DNA of 64,000 nucleotides from Verrucomicrobiota bacterium (GTDB taxonomy: Bacteria; Verrucomicrobiota; Verrucomicrobiia; Limisphaerales; J093): NCBI GenBank assembly GCA_016716505.1, contig JADJWF010000001.1, positions 620,001-684,000 of the forward strand. Reading direction: 5' to 3'. Of the stretch, positions 19,106-28,144 are shown one piece after another. Numbering within the stretch: the first letter of the stretch is position 1; every line of letters begins with the position of its first letter. The notes under the pieces are model-generated. The model was not told the DNA's origin. It searched no databases and was given only the letters and a program-made list of their open reading frames with translations. Position numbers and translations under genes: made by a program.

Positions 19106-20161
19106 TCAGGGCGTGAAGAGTTTCTCCAGCCCGCCCGTCTCTCGAATCTCCATTCCGTGGTCGGTCGGCCACACGACGCGGCCCTCGACCCGCGGCTGGG
19201 CAGCGAGGAGCCGCAGACCAGCGGTGGGGCCGAGGACACTCGCGGCGGTTGCCAGGGCGTCGGCGCTCATGCCGTCGTCGGCGATGACCGTGACGAGGCT
19301 GCGGTCGGTGAGGCCCAGACCCGTGCGGGGATCCACGATGTGGGAGTAGCGGACGCCGCCAATCTCAACATACTGGAAGGCGTCTCCGGACGTGGCCAGC
19401 GCCCGGCGTCGGAGGCGGACGAATCGGGCGGGGGGAGCCTCGGGCACGTCCGGCGGGGCCAACTCGACCCGCCAGCCGTCGCGCCCCGGGGGCGGCTCAC
19501 CGGTGGCCAGGTCACCCCCACCCGAAACCAGGGCGCGCGCCAGGCCGCGAGCTTGGATCAGCCTCAACGCTTCCTGCACGGCATATCCTTTGGCGATGCC
19601 TCCGAGATCCAGCCGCATTCCGGCCACCGTCAGGCGGGCGCGGTGACGGGGCGGATCCAGTTCGATCAAACGCCAGCCCACCAGCCGTCGGGCCTCGGCG
19701 AGCCGGTCGGGCGGGGGCAGTTGCCTTTGCCGGCGGGCGCGGCGCCACAACTGCACCAGCGGGCCCACCGTCATGTCGAACGCACCGTGGCTGCGGCGTG
19801 CCAGTTCCTGGCCCCGCGCCAGCACCCGCCACAGGTCTTCGCTCAAGGCGACCCACGCGCCGGTTGCCGACGATCGCGAGAGCCGGCTCAGTTCGCTGTG
19901 GTCGTCGTAATCGCTGAGGATGCTGTTGAGTTCACCCAAGCGAGCGAAGGCGAGGCCCGCCACGCGTCGTGCGTCGGCTTCGTCGCCCGCGTACAACACG
20001 ATGCGGAACGGCACGCCCATTTGCGGTTGGGAGAACTCGAAGCGGTCGGTCGGGGAACGCGCGAGGACCAGCAACCTCGGAGGCTCCGCGAGGGCGGCAA
20101 GGGAAGCGGACTTGAGAAAGGTCCTTCGGGTCAGGATGCAAGCTGTTCGCGACCGCGGCAC
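19106..20161 (-). CDS. apbE: FAD:protein FMN transferase (ApbE family), Tat-like leader
   Basis: About 351 residues. ApbE transfers FMN from FAD to a Thr of target flavoproteins such as RnfG/NqrC, outside the cytoplasmic membrane. Visible family motifs: FSQPQMGVPFRIVLYA at the N-terminus, LDLGGIAKGYAVQEAL (FAD/Mg binding), LVSGGGDLATG, YSHIVDPRTGLGLTDRS, and ADDGMSADALATAASVLGP with the conserved Asp and Thr/Ala metal-site loop. The leader RRTFLKSASLAALAEP is Tat-like (twin Arg). The frame is open far upstream antisense to the next gene, so that extension is not real. No ATG precedes the leader; a GTG at 20161 (VPRSRTACILTRRTF) fits. No Rnf/Nqr genes are nearby, so the acceptor is unknown. 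Confidence 0.88.
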   Translation of the reverse strand: MPRSRTACILTRRTFLKSASLAALAEPPRLLVLARSPTDRFEFSQPQMGVPFRIVLYAGDEADARRVAGLAFARLGELNSILSDYDDHSELSRLSRSSATGAWVALSEDLWRVLARGQELARRSHGAFDMTVGPLVQLWRRARRQRQLPPPDRLAEARRLVGWRLIELDPPRHRARLTVAGMRLDLGGIAKGYAVQEALRLIQARGLARALVSGGGDLATGEPPPGRDGWRVELAPPDVPEAPPARFVRLRRRALATSGDAFQYVEIGGVRYSHIVDPRTGLGLTDRSLVTVIADDGMSADALATAASVLGPTAGLRLLAAQPRVEGRVVWPTDHGMEIRETGGLEKLFTP

Positions 20162-20374
20162 GTGGAAGGCTAATGCGGATATGAGGCTGGGTCGAGTCGG
20201 ACGGGTCGTGGGAGAAAACTTCTTTTGCGATGCGGGGCTGGCTGACGTACCTTCCCACTGCGCGTCAGTTTCCAAAGGAACTATGTCCGGTGCGCGGTTC
20301 GCACGCGGGCGTGCCTCCCAAGTTTCCTGCCGCAGGCCGGTCGGCGTTGCCGGCGGGCCATCAATCCGGATTCG

Positions 20375-21868
20375 ATGTCGGAGCCACAAATCATTCAGGG
20401 CGGGATGGGAGTCGCGGTGTCGGGCTGGCGACTGGCCCGCGCTGTCTCCAAACTGGGCCAGTTGGGCGTCGTGTCCGGCACCGCGCTGGCGGTGATGTTG
20501 TCGCGGCGCCTTCAGGCCGGGGACTTGGATGGCCAGATGCGTCACGGCTTGGAACACTTTCCGCTTCCCGCCATTGCCGGGCGCGTGCTTGAGGAGCATT
20601 TCATCCCCGGAGGAAAGGCTCCGGACGAACCGTTCAAGCTGACGCCGATGCCAACCCTCACGCCGCGGGCTTCGTTGGTCGAGTTGACCGTGGTCGCGAA
20701 CTTCGTCGAGGTCTTCCTGGCCAAGGAAGGTCATGATGGATTGGTCGGGATCAACTTCCTGGAGAAGATTCAGTTGCCGACGCTGCCTTCGCTGTTTGGC
20801 GCGATGCTGGCGGAGGTGGATTACGTGCTGATGGGGGCCGGCATTCCCCGGGCGATTCCCGGTCTGCTGGATCGCCTGTCCGCCGGGGACGACGTCACGC
20901 TGAAGATTGACGTGCAGGGCGCGGCCAGCGGGGACGAATACGTCACGCGATTCTCGCCCCGCGAGTTTTGCAACGGGACGCCGCCGCAACTGAAGCGCCC
21001 GAAGTTCTTGGGCATCGTGGCGTCGGCCACGCTGGCCATGACCCTGGCGAAGAAATCCAGCGGCCGGGTGGATGGCTTCGTGGTCGAGGGCGAGACGGCG
21101 GGCGGGCATAACGCGCCGCCCCGCGGCCCGATGAGGCTGACGGCCGAAGGCGAGCCGCTCTATGGGCCGCGCGATGTTCCGGAACTCGACAAGATCGCCG
21201 CGCTGGGCCTGCCCTTCTGGTTGGCGGGTTCGTATGGCCGTCCGGGCGGTCTGGCGGACGCGCGCCGTCTGGGCGCGACCGGCATCCAGGTGGGGACCGC
21301 GTTCGCGTTCAGCGAGGAGTCCGGCATTGATCCGGAATTGAAGCGTCAGGTGATCGAACTGAGCCGTCAGGGGAAAGCTCGTGTCTTCACCGATCCGGTG
21401 GCTTCGCCCACCGGCTTTCCGTTCAAGGTGGTTCAACTGGAGGGGACCCTGTCTTCGTCCGCCGCGTACGAGGCGCGGGAACGCGTTTGCGATCTGGGTT
21501 ACCTGCGCCACCTGTACGTTCGCCCCGACCAAACCGTGGGTTACCGGTGTCCCTCCGAACCGGTGGAGAACTACCTGCGCAAGGGCGGCAAGATCGAGGA
21601 GACCGAAGGGCGCAAGTGCGTTTGCAACGGACTGCCCGCGACCGTGGGAAGCGCCCAGGCGCGGGAGGATGGCACGTGGGAGCTGCCGCTGATGACGGCC
21701 GGGAACGAAGTTGCCAACGTGGCGCAATTCCTAGCGGCCGGCCGGTCGTCCTATACGGCTGCCGAGGTGATTGCGAAACTGCTCGAGGAACCGCCTCAAA
21801 CCCCCGAAACGGTCGCGAACGACCTCACGGTTGTGAGCGAACCCAGTTCGTCCGCAGTTCCGGCCTGA
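20375..21868 (+). CDS. Nitronate monooxygenase family protein (FMN, COG2070)
   Basis: A 497-residue FMN-dependent TIM-barrel protein of the nitronate monooxygenase/2-nitropropane dioxygenase group. Seen: IIQGGMGVAVSGWRLARAVSKLG (N-terminal phosphate/FMN loop), VDYVLMGAGIPRAIPGLLDRL, GFVVEGETAGGHNAPPRGP with the characteristic AGGH-type segment, PFWLAGSYGRPGGLADARRLGATGIQVGTAF (FMN phosphate-binding) and a Cys-containing C-terminal region (GYRCPSEPVENYL ... GRKCVCNGLPAT). It is longer than classical NMO (about 350), as in the related group with a C-terminal extension. The ATG at 20375 precedes the conserved IIQGGMG by four residues. Divergent from apbE (214 bp between the two starts). True substrate is unknown. 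Confidence 0.85.
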   Translation: MSEPQIIQGGMGVAVSGWRLARAVSKLGQLGVVSGTALAVMLSRRLQAGDLDGQMRHGLEHFPLPAIAGRVLEEHFIPGGKAPDEPFKLTPMPTLTPRASLVELTVVANFVEVFLAKEGHDGLVGINFLEKIQLPTLPSLFGAMLAEVDYVLMGAGIPRAIPGLLDRLSAGDDVTLKIDVQGAASGDEYVTRFSPREFCNGTPPQLKRPKFLGIVASATLAMTLAKKSSGRVDGFVVEGETAGGHNAPPRGPMRLTAEGEPLYGPRDVPELDKIAALGLPFWLAGSYGRPGGLADARRLGATGIQVGTAFAFSEESGIDPELKRQVIELSRQGKARVFTDPVASPTGFPFKVVQLEGTLSSSAAYEARERVCDLGYLRHLYVRPDQTVGYRCPSEPVENYLRKGGKIEETEGRKCVCNGLPATVGSAQAREDGTWELPLMTAGNEVANVAQFLAAGRSSYTAAEVIAKLLEEPPQTPETVANDLTVVSEPSSSAVPA

Positions 21869-21928
21869 GGTTTGGTCTCGGGGCGGCGACGCGCCGCGCC
21901 GGCTCAATCCGCGCGCACGTCCGGCGCG

Positions 21929-22795
21929 TCAGAACCGGAAAAACGCGAACTTCTCGGCGAATCCCGGGACAGGGTGCTCCCCCGCGGGTTCAATCGGCAG
22001 CAGACCTTTCAATTCCTTGGCGGCGGCCTCGCTCAACCATCGCCGCTCGCCCAGCCCGCCCGCCACTTTTTCGGCGCGGAAGACAAAGTTCACCTCGGGC
22101 CCCGAAAGGCTTTCTTCGCCCTGGGTGCGGGCACCTCCGATGAAGACTTGCCCGAAATGCGCGACCAACCGGAACGCCGGGCGACCGGCTGCTTGGAGGG
22201 ACCGCAAGGCCGCGAGGGCGGCCACGACGGACTCAGCCGCGGTGGAGGTTTCCGGCCAGTAGGCGAAGAAGCCGTCACCGAGATACTTGTTGATCACACC
22301 GCCACGGGATTCGATCAGCTCGCGGCAGTCGTGGAACCAGCGCCCGACCAGAACTGCGAGTTGGTCCGGCGGCAAAGATTGGTTCAAGGCCGTCGAACCC
22401 ACAATGTCTGCCAGGAGCAGCCAGTACCGGGCGGGGCGGACGTCCACGACCGTCTGCTGGGTGGTTTCGTACCGCGTGGCGGGCGACGACGAGTCGGCCG
22501 GCTGGCGGAACGTGAGTTCGAACGGTCCGAGGCGCACGCGGTCGCCATCCCGCAGTCGGACGGGCTGGCTGACGCGGCGCGCGTTCACCGCCGTGCCGTT
22601 GCTGCTGCCCAGATCCACCAGCCAGAACTCGTTTTCCCCTTGCGCGTGAATGATGGCGTGACGGCGCGACACCCTGCTATCGGCCAGGGGGATGTCGTTG
22701 CCGGGCGCCCGTCCGAGCGAGCAATTGCCGCTCACCGGATAACGCTCGCCGGTGGCGCCTTCCAGCCAGGCATTTTCGCTTTGTGGTTCGGTCAT
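21929..22795 (-). CDS. FHA domain - class III adenylate/guanylate cyclase
   Basis: 288 residues with an N-terminal FHA phosphothreonine-binding domain (about 10-98). Its motifs are SLGRAPGNDIPL (Gly28-Arg29), SRVSRRHAII (Ser43, His46) and DLGSSNGT (61-68). A class III nucleotide cyclase domain follows (about 120-285). The two metal-binding Asp are Asp130 (LLLADIVGST) and Asp174 (NKYLGDGFFAYW). Lys170 occupies the adenine-specifying position, and VNFVFR supplies the Asn/Arg transition-state pair. All catalytic residues look present, so it should make cAMP, possibly in response to a phosphorylated partner. No transmembrane segment. It is the last gene of a minus-strand run starting with the DUF4062 protein at 28007, 78 bp after the preceding gene. 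Confidence 0.9.
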   Translation of the reverse strand: MTEPQSENAWLEGATGERYPVSGNCSLGRAPGNDIPLADSRVSRRHAIIHAQGENEFWLVDLGSSNGTAVNARRVSQPVRLRDGDRVRLGPFELTFRQPADSSSPATRYETTQQTVVDVRPARYWLLLADIVGSTALNQSLPPDQLAVLVGRWFHDCRELIESRGGVINKYLGDGFFAYWPETSTAAESVVAALAALRSLQAAGRPAFRLVAHFGQVFIGGARTQGEESLSGPEVNFVFRAEKVAGGLGERRWLSEAAAKELKGLLPIEPAGEHPVPGFAEKFAFFRF

Positions 22796-22873
22796 GCAGT
22801 ATTTCGACGGTCCGAAGACGGCCGCCGGGATTACACCGCAACACTCCCGCGAGGCAACCTCCGGCGACGGGAA

Positions 22874-25249
22874 TCAGGCGCGCGCTGCATCGGTCGGCGG
22901 CGGCTCGGGCCAGACCAGGTGGTACCGCTCCGGTGCGGCCGCGTACTCGCGGGGAGTGATGAAGTGGGCAAAGGCCGCTTCGCAGGCCCGTTCGTGGGGT
23001 TTGACCCACGTCTTGAAGGCCGGGGTGACCACGAAGACTTCGTGGTGGTCGCGGTCCTGCGCGAAGCCGAGCAGCCCGCCGCCCCGGAACTCGTGGGGCT
23101 CCGCGCCCAGCGACAGTTCGATCATGCACCGTTCCGGCCCGAATTCCACGTGCAGCCCCTTGCAGGCATAAACCAGCACCACGTTGCGCGGGTTGATGTG
23201 CGCCCGATAAAAGCCGTAGAAGCCTTCGCTGCGCAGATCGAACAGCGTCACGATCTCCTGATCCTCAAAGCTGATGATTTCGAACAGCCGGTCAGTGAAC
23301 ACGTGGGGCAGACTGAGCCGCACCGTCTGCACCGGCAGGCAGAAGAAAGGGCCCAGGCGGCGGAAGATTTCGTCGTTCACTCGCAATCCGTCCGTCTCAC
23401 GGAACAGCAGCGACGGGAGAGGATCGGGTTCCACGACCGGTGGGGCGGTCGTCAACGGCGGTCGCGCCCACCCCGCTGCGTTTCCCGGCGTGACGAGCTC
23501 GGGCGTGGGTCGCGGCGGAGGCGACGGAGGCGCCACGACCGGCCCGGGAAGCGGTTGCGCTGCCGGGTCGGGCGTCGGGGTGCGGGCGGCGACGTCGGCA
23601 ACGGGATGGGCGGCCGGTGGCGTGGAGGGCGGAGAGTCTGCCCGATTCCGGTCGCCGGGCAGAGCTTGGGCCCTGGTGTTGGCGACCTCGGGAGACGGAG
23701 CGGCAGGCTGATCAATCGGGCGCCTCGTGTCACGGGAGGGAGTTCGAACGAGACCGTCGGCAGTCGCAGCGGGCAGCGGTTGCTCTGTCTGCGCTTCGGG
23801 CGTTGCTTTTGGCACGTACGGTCGAGGTGGCTTGAGGGCAGCGGTCAGCAGCTCGCTGGCTCGCGCGAGTTCCGCATCGTCACTCTGCCAGTTCAGGGTC
23901 AGCTTGTGTTCCTCGCCCGTCTGTTGGTTCAGGATGCTCAACGTCTGATGGTCGAGCGAGAGGGAGACGTCCATCTCCGGCCGGAAAACTCCGGCGTGTT
24001 GCAGGTCCGCAACGTTGTGATGAGTCAGGGCGCGGCCGGACGGCGGACCGCCCGCGGTGGTGTGGCCTTCCAGCCACAGGAAGCGACGGTTTTCGGGGTT
24101 CCGGGTCACCCGCAGGCTGACGAGGTCCGCGACCTCCGCCTGGTCGCCGTCGCCGGTGGCGGGGATCGTGTTCCCGCGCCGGAGCAGGGGATGATTCAGA
24201 ATCTCCTGAAGCTTGGCGGCCGTCAGCGACCGGTAGCGCAAGTCGGGGAACTCGGGAATGGGTTCCTCGCCCCCGTCCGGCCGTCGCCGGCGAATGAACA
24301 AGAAGGGCGGCGAGAGCTTGAGCACGATCTCCGGCCGGAGCAGGTCGCACTTGGCCGGGTCCTGAAGGATGTCGAGATTTTCCTGCGACAGGTGGCCTTT
24401 GATTTCGAACTTGGCCCCGGCCCGAATGGTCACGAAGTGGATGTCAAAGCCGGTGGCGGAGCCCGCGTTCTCCTTGATTTCGATCGCCACCCCACCGGTC
24501 CCGCCCACCTTGGCGGCGTAGCGGTGGTTCAAGGTGTCCTCCAGTGCCGCGGCCCCCTCGGGCGTGACCTCGAAGCGAGTGCCGTCGAGATCCACATACC
24601 ACTGAAGCGGATCCACGTGCAGTTCGCGCGCGGGGAGCATCAGGCCGTTCTGGATCAGCGTCGCCAGACCACGCAAGCCTGTCTCGACCTTCTCGGTGCC
24701 GTGCCGGCATTCAATCAGTAGGTGGCCGAGATGGTCCAGGCGGACGCGAAACACGGAGCGGTCGGTGGGCGGCGCCTCCTTGGGGACCGCGGTGCGGGGC
24801 TTTTCAGGCGGTACCAGCAGGTGGCGTTTGTTGATCTCGGCCTCGAGTCGGGCCGCCCCGTCGGGCTCGCTTACCCGGATGGTTTCGCCGTTGATGTCCA
24901 CCGAACCGTCGGGATGGACATGAAAGGATTGCGGCTCCTCAATCACGCCCCGGGTGACCCATTTGAAGTGATCCACCTGGTGCCACGCCTTCTTCGGCTC
25001 CAGTTGGATCACTTCGGTTCGATAGGCGAGACTGAATCCTTTCGGCGTGCCGTCGGTGCCAAGGACGCGCTCGGCTCGGACTCGTGCCGCCGTGGATTCC
25101 GTGGTCACCATGCCGAGCAAGGCAAGCGGAAGCCCCGTCGCAACCAGGAGTTCCAGGGTGAATTCACCGGGCAGCCCGCTGAGATTCGTGGCGGCCCACG
25201 TGAGGCAGACCGCCGCCGCCCACATCCAGCATCGTCTGTTCGCGATCAT
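22874..25249 (-). CDS. Uncharacterised 792-residue membrane-anchored protein with repeated ~80-residue units
   Basis: Not recognised. I start it at the ATG at 25249 (MIANRRCWMWAAAVCLTWAATNL), since the open extension to 25345 is Pro/Gly-rich and precedes the membrane segments. Two hydrophobic helices lie at about 8-23 and 33-48. The remainder contains at least two similar units ending HVHPDGSVDINGETIRVSEPDGAARLEAEINKR and HVDPLQWYVDLDGTRFEVTPEGAAALEDTLNHR; here shared HVxP, a short beta hairpin and a terminal L-E-x-x-[IL]-N-[KH]-R are visible. Further variants follow, then a Pro-rich low-complexity linker (about 500-620). A well-structured C-terminal domain follows (about 625-780: DRLFEIISFEDQEIVTLFDL, GFYGFYRAHINPRNVVLVYA, FVVTPAFKTWVKPHERAC). 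Between the HEAT-like gene and the FHA-cyclase, same strand. Confidence 0.8.
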   Translation of the reverse strand: MIANRRCWMWAAAVCLTWAATNLSGLPGEFTLELLVATGLPLALLGMVTTESTAARVRAERVLGTDGTPKGFSLAYRTEVIQLEPKKAWHQVDHFKWVTRGVIEEPQSFHVHPDGSVDINGETIRVSEPDGAARLEAEINKRHLLVPPEKPRTAVPKEAPPTDRSVFRVRLDHLGHLLIECRHGTEKVETGLRGLATLIQNGLMLPARELHVDPLQWYVDLDGTRFEVTPEGAAALEDTLNHRYAAKVGGTGGVAIEIKENAGSATGFDIHFVTIRAGAKFEIKGHLSQENLDILQDPAKCDLLRPEIVLKLSPPFLFIRRRRPDGGEEPIPEFPDLRYRSLTAAKLQEILNHPLLRRGNTIPATGDGDQAEVADLVSLRVTRNPENRRFLWLEGHTTAGGPPSGRALTHHNVADLQHAGVFRPEMDVSLSLDHQTLSILNQQTGEEHKLTLNWQSDDAELARASELLTAALKPPRPYVPKATPEAQTEQPLPAATADGLVRTPSRDTRRPIDQPAAPSPEVANTRAQALPGDRNRADSPPSTPPAAHPVADVAARTPTPDPAAQPLPGPVVAPPSPPPRPTPELVTPGNAAGWARPPLTTAPPVVEPDPLPSLLFRETDGLRVNDEIFRRLGPFFCLPVQTVRLSLPHVFTDRLFEIISFEDQEIVTLFDLRSEGFYGFYRAHINPRNVVLVYACKGLHVEFGPERCMIELSLGAEPHEFRGGGLLGFAQDRDHHEVFVVTPAFKTWVKPHERACEAAFAHFITPREYAAAPERYHLVWPEPPPTDAARA

Positions 25250-25423
25250 GGAGTCTCTCTGGAACACGATTGGACCGGCGCGCGACGCAACACGCACCTT
25301 TCCGGGCGGGGGGGGCGCTGCGCCGCCGAGCACGCCGGCCGCCACACTGAGAATGCGGAGAGCGTATCGCCCGGGGATGCGTGCGCAAGGCCGACACGAG
25401 TCGGCACCGCCGGTCGCCCCGGA

Positions 25424-26752
25424 CTACGGGCTGCCGGTGCCGGGCGTCGGGGACGCCGTGGCTCCCGGGCGCAGCCACTGCCGGAAATCGAAATCAAAGC
25501 TCCTCGCGGGCCGGCCCTCTCGCAGGGCGATGAGGTTTTCAATGGTTCGGTCGGCCGCGCGCGCCAAGGCGGGGTCGGTCAGGCTGGCCTTAGTGGCCTC
25601 AAGGACGGCGATACGAGCTTGAATGGTTTGGGGGTCGGCGGGTGTTTCGATGCGGACGCCCCCGCGATCCGCACCGGCGAGAGCCCCGATGGCCAGTGCC
25701 TTGAGCGGGGTGGGGATGGTTTGGTTGCTCAGCACGTCCTGAAACATACGGTTGGCGTCGCCATTGGGTCCCACATAGTTGAAAGCGGTGCTGACGAGCG
25801 GGGCCTTCTCCCATTGATTCGTGAGGCGTGGGTCCAAGTAGGCCTGATAGATCGCGCCCATCGCCTGCTCCCGGAGCGCGCCGTTCAGGTAGTCGAGGAC
25901 GGTGCGGTCAATTCGTCCGTCGGCGCCGACCAAAAGGGTCTGCGCGTGCTGCGCGAAGGAAGTGTCGCCCCAGTCCGACAGCAGGGTCAGCAGGTAGGCG
26001 CGCGCGTTTTCGTCGAGGCGGTTCGGTTTCTCGACGACGGGCGGATTAAGCAGCAGTTCGTGGGCGGCGGCGATGGCGGCGGGCCGATGCACCACCGGAT
26101 TCATTTCGTCCAGCGCCCGGGCCGCGTAAGCCACTTCCACGCCGCGCCCGGTGCGCGCGAGCATCTGTTCGAGCGCCGCTTCCGCCTCGGCGCCGCCGAT
26201 GCGCCGCAGCACGTCCACGAGTCCCAGCCGCAGCGAGGGCGGGAAGTCGAAATCGAGCGATGCGCGCGGCCGGTTTTGCAGCGCGGCGAGGGCCGTATTG
26301 CGGCCACGGTTGTCGTCGCCGCTCCGGCCCTCTGACGGCGCGTAGTCCACGTCCTCCATCCGGTCGAGAAATTCGCGGATCAGGGGCACGGCGGCAGAAC
26401 CGGCATCCACCAGACTTTCGAGCTGATGCACGATTCGAAAACGAACGTCGCGCGTCTTCGCTCCCGGGCCGGGACGCAACTGCTGAAGTTCTCGCAGGGC
26501 GTCCGCCGGGGATCGGCCGGTCACCACCTCCGGGGGCGGGTCGGTCGGAACGGCTTCCGGAGCCGGCAGGCGTCGGGCTTCGGCGAGATCCGCCTGGAGT
26601 CGGTCGCATTCGGCCTGAAGCCCGGCCAGCGCCGCGGCGTGGGCCGCCTCTTGCTCGGCCGCCATTCGAGCGTAGCGTCGCTCAAGTCCGAACCAGACGC
26701 TGGCGGCCGTGACACCCGCGAGAAGGAGTGAACCAACAAACGCTTTCATCAT
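25424..26752 (-). CDS. Membrane-anchored coiled-coil protein with HEAT-like helical repeats
   Basis: About 442 residues, no family name that I recognise. The ATG at 26752 (a GTG at 26770 is in frame) opens MMKAFVGSLLLAGVTAASVWFG, one membrane-spanning helix. An Ala/Glu/Arg-rich coiled coil follows (about 23-60) and then alpha-helical repeats whose units look like HEAT/Armadillo stacks: LIREFLDRMEDV, LALLVDVLRRIGGAEAEAAL, VAYAARALDEMNPVVHRPAAI, FNYVGPNGDANRMFQDVL. It is 174 bp ahead of the 792-residue unknown gene and about 100 bp behind the DUF4062 gene, all minus strand, which suggests one transcription unit. Possible adaptor/scaffold role; inference only. Confidence 0.7.
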   Translation of the reverse strand: MMKAFVGSLLLAGVTAASVWFGLERRYARMAAEQEAAHAAALAGLQAECDRLQADLAEARRLPAPEAVPTDPPPEVVTGRSPADALRELQQLRPGPGAKTRDVRFRIVHQLESLVDAGSAAVPLIREFLDRMEDVDYAPSEGRSGDDNRGRNTALAALQNRPRASLDFDFPPSLRLGLVDVLRRIGGAEAEAALEQMLARTGRGVEVAYAARALDEMNPVVHRPAAIAAAHELLLNPPVVEKPNRLDENARAYLLTLLSDWGDTSFAQHAQTLLVGADGRIDRTVLDYLNGALREQAMGAIYQAYLDPRLTNQWEKAPLVSTAFNYVGPNGDANRMFQDVLSNQTIPTPLKALAIGALAGADRGGVRIETPADPQTIQARIAVLEATKASLTDPALARAADRTIENLIALREGRPARSFDFDFRQWLRPGATASPTPGTGSP

Positions 26753-26866
26753 CTGGGGCAAGTAAGCCACGGAACGCGCTCCCCCGCCAGAAAACCGCCG
26801 GGCGTCGCAACCCTTTCCGTTGGTGGCCGCGATGCCGTGGTGGCGCGTGACCGCCCGCTGGGCCCA

Positions 26867-28007
26867 TCAAGCGCGCTGAAGCGAGTTCAGTATCCCGGCC
26901 AGTTCGGTCCGCAGGTTTTCTCCCATTTGATCCAAGGGCGGGAGCTGGCTGGCGGTCGCGATCAGGCAGACGCCGTTGGTCAGCAGGAGGCGCTGAAACT
27001 GAAACAACTGTCGGCCCGCGGGATCGCGACCGAAGAAGACCACGACCCCGCTCTGCGAGGCGTCGTCCACGTCTGCGCTGACCACGCTCATTCCCGCCAC
27101 GCGCATCTGGTGAACCGACCGCGCCAGGTACTCCCGGAGGGTCAGCGGTCCCACTTGCTCGGCGAGGAGATTCACGTTCGGGGCAAAACCGGCAATGGGG
27201 CTGACGCGGTAGAGGACAAACAGCAAGCGCAGATTCGGTGTCAGCATCGGGTTCAAGCCCATCTGCGCTTGGAGGTTCATCAACTGAAACGGATCGGTGA
27301 TCGCCTGCCAGCCGGCGGGGGGGCCAGCCGATCTCGAAACCGAATTCCCGGTTGTGGTGGCGATGGAGCCCGGGGGCGATTTCGGCAAGGGAACGGGCAC
27401 GCTGTGGCGCTGGGTGGGAAACGTCCATCGTACCCAACGGGGTTTCGACGGTGCGCAGGTCGCCCTCCAGGGGCGTGACGCGATGCTTGAGGTACTGCGT
27501 CAGATGCCGCCGCGCGAGCCGCTCGAATTCCGCGGTGTCCGCGAAACTCCACCAGAGGCCCTGCTGAAACATCGGGTCGGCTTGGAACCCCCGCACGGCC
27601 GCCCATTGGGCTTCTTCTTCGGGCGGGAGTCCCGCCGGCTTGCGCGTGTTGAAATAGACCATGATCTGGGGTCGCCCGGTTTGCTGCCAAGAGCGGTAGG
27701 CCCCGCGAATCTCATGCTCGGTGCCCGAGGCGGCTCCCGGCACCGGGGTGCCAAAGCGCTTCCAAAAAATGCCGATCAGGAGGTCGCTCTCGGGAACCTT
27801 CAAGGCCCGGTCTATCTGCGCTTGGGAGCCGTCGCCGTGGAAACCCGGAAACGCATCGGTCTCCCAGCGCACGACGTCGAGGTGGACGCCCAGGAGTTCG
27901 CCGACCCCGCGATTGAGTTCATCGGCGACGACTGCGAGACAGTCGCGTTCGGGTTTCACATCGCCCGGGGAGGCGACCACGACCTTGAGCAGGCTGACTT
28001 GTTTCAT
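26867..28007 (-). pseudogene. DUF4062 domain fused to PsbP/DcrB-like domain; frameshift at a G7 tract
   Basis: From the ATG at 28007 the first frame gives KVVVASPGDVKPERDCLAVV, the DUF4062 signature (SPGDVxxER, as in TIR-like sensor/effector domains of some NLR-type immune proteins), then DLLIGIFWKRFGTPVPGAAS. It reads NREFGFEIGWPP at about residue 228, where a run of seven G (27317-27323 on the plus strand) throws it into RRLAGDH. In the next frame the sequence continues naturally as AGWQAITDPFQLMNLQAQMG ... YRVSPIAGFAPNVNLL ... GVVVFFGRDPAGRQLFQFQR, a DcrB/PsbP-like lipoprotein-type domain, and stops at 26867. With one base removed the gene has exactly 380 codons. Neither half is otherwise damaged. 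Phase-variation, error or recent mutation are all possible. It is first in the minus-strand run with the HEAT-like, repeat and FHA-cyclase genes. Confidence 0.8.
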
Positions 28008-28144
28008 GGGCGTTGTGGGAAGCGGGGCGTGGGTGGTTGCCCCCCACGCACCTCGTTTGGCACCGTACGCCGCGTGGCCGCGGGGTCAAGCGCCGCGGCA
28101 AATCCGCTTTCCTCCACGTCGCGCCCTCGCTTAGCCTGACGCCC

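Noticed and set aside
20162..21727. Extension of the apbE frame upstream to 21727
   Set aside because: It is antisense to nitronate monooxygenase and has none of the family's features; the Tat-like leader fixes the start near 20161.
26682..26866. Continuation of the DUF4062 frame to 26682
   Set aside because: After the G7 tract this frame is Arg/Pro/Ala nonsense overlapping the next gene; the natural continuation is in the other frame.
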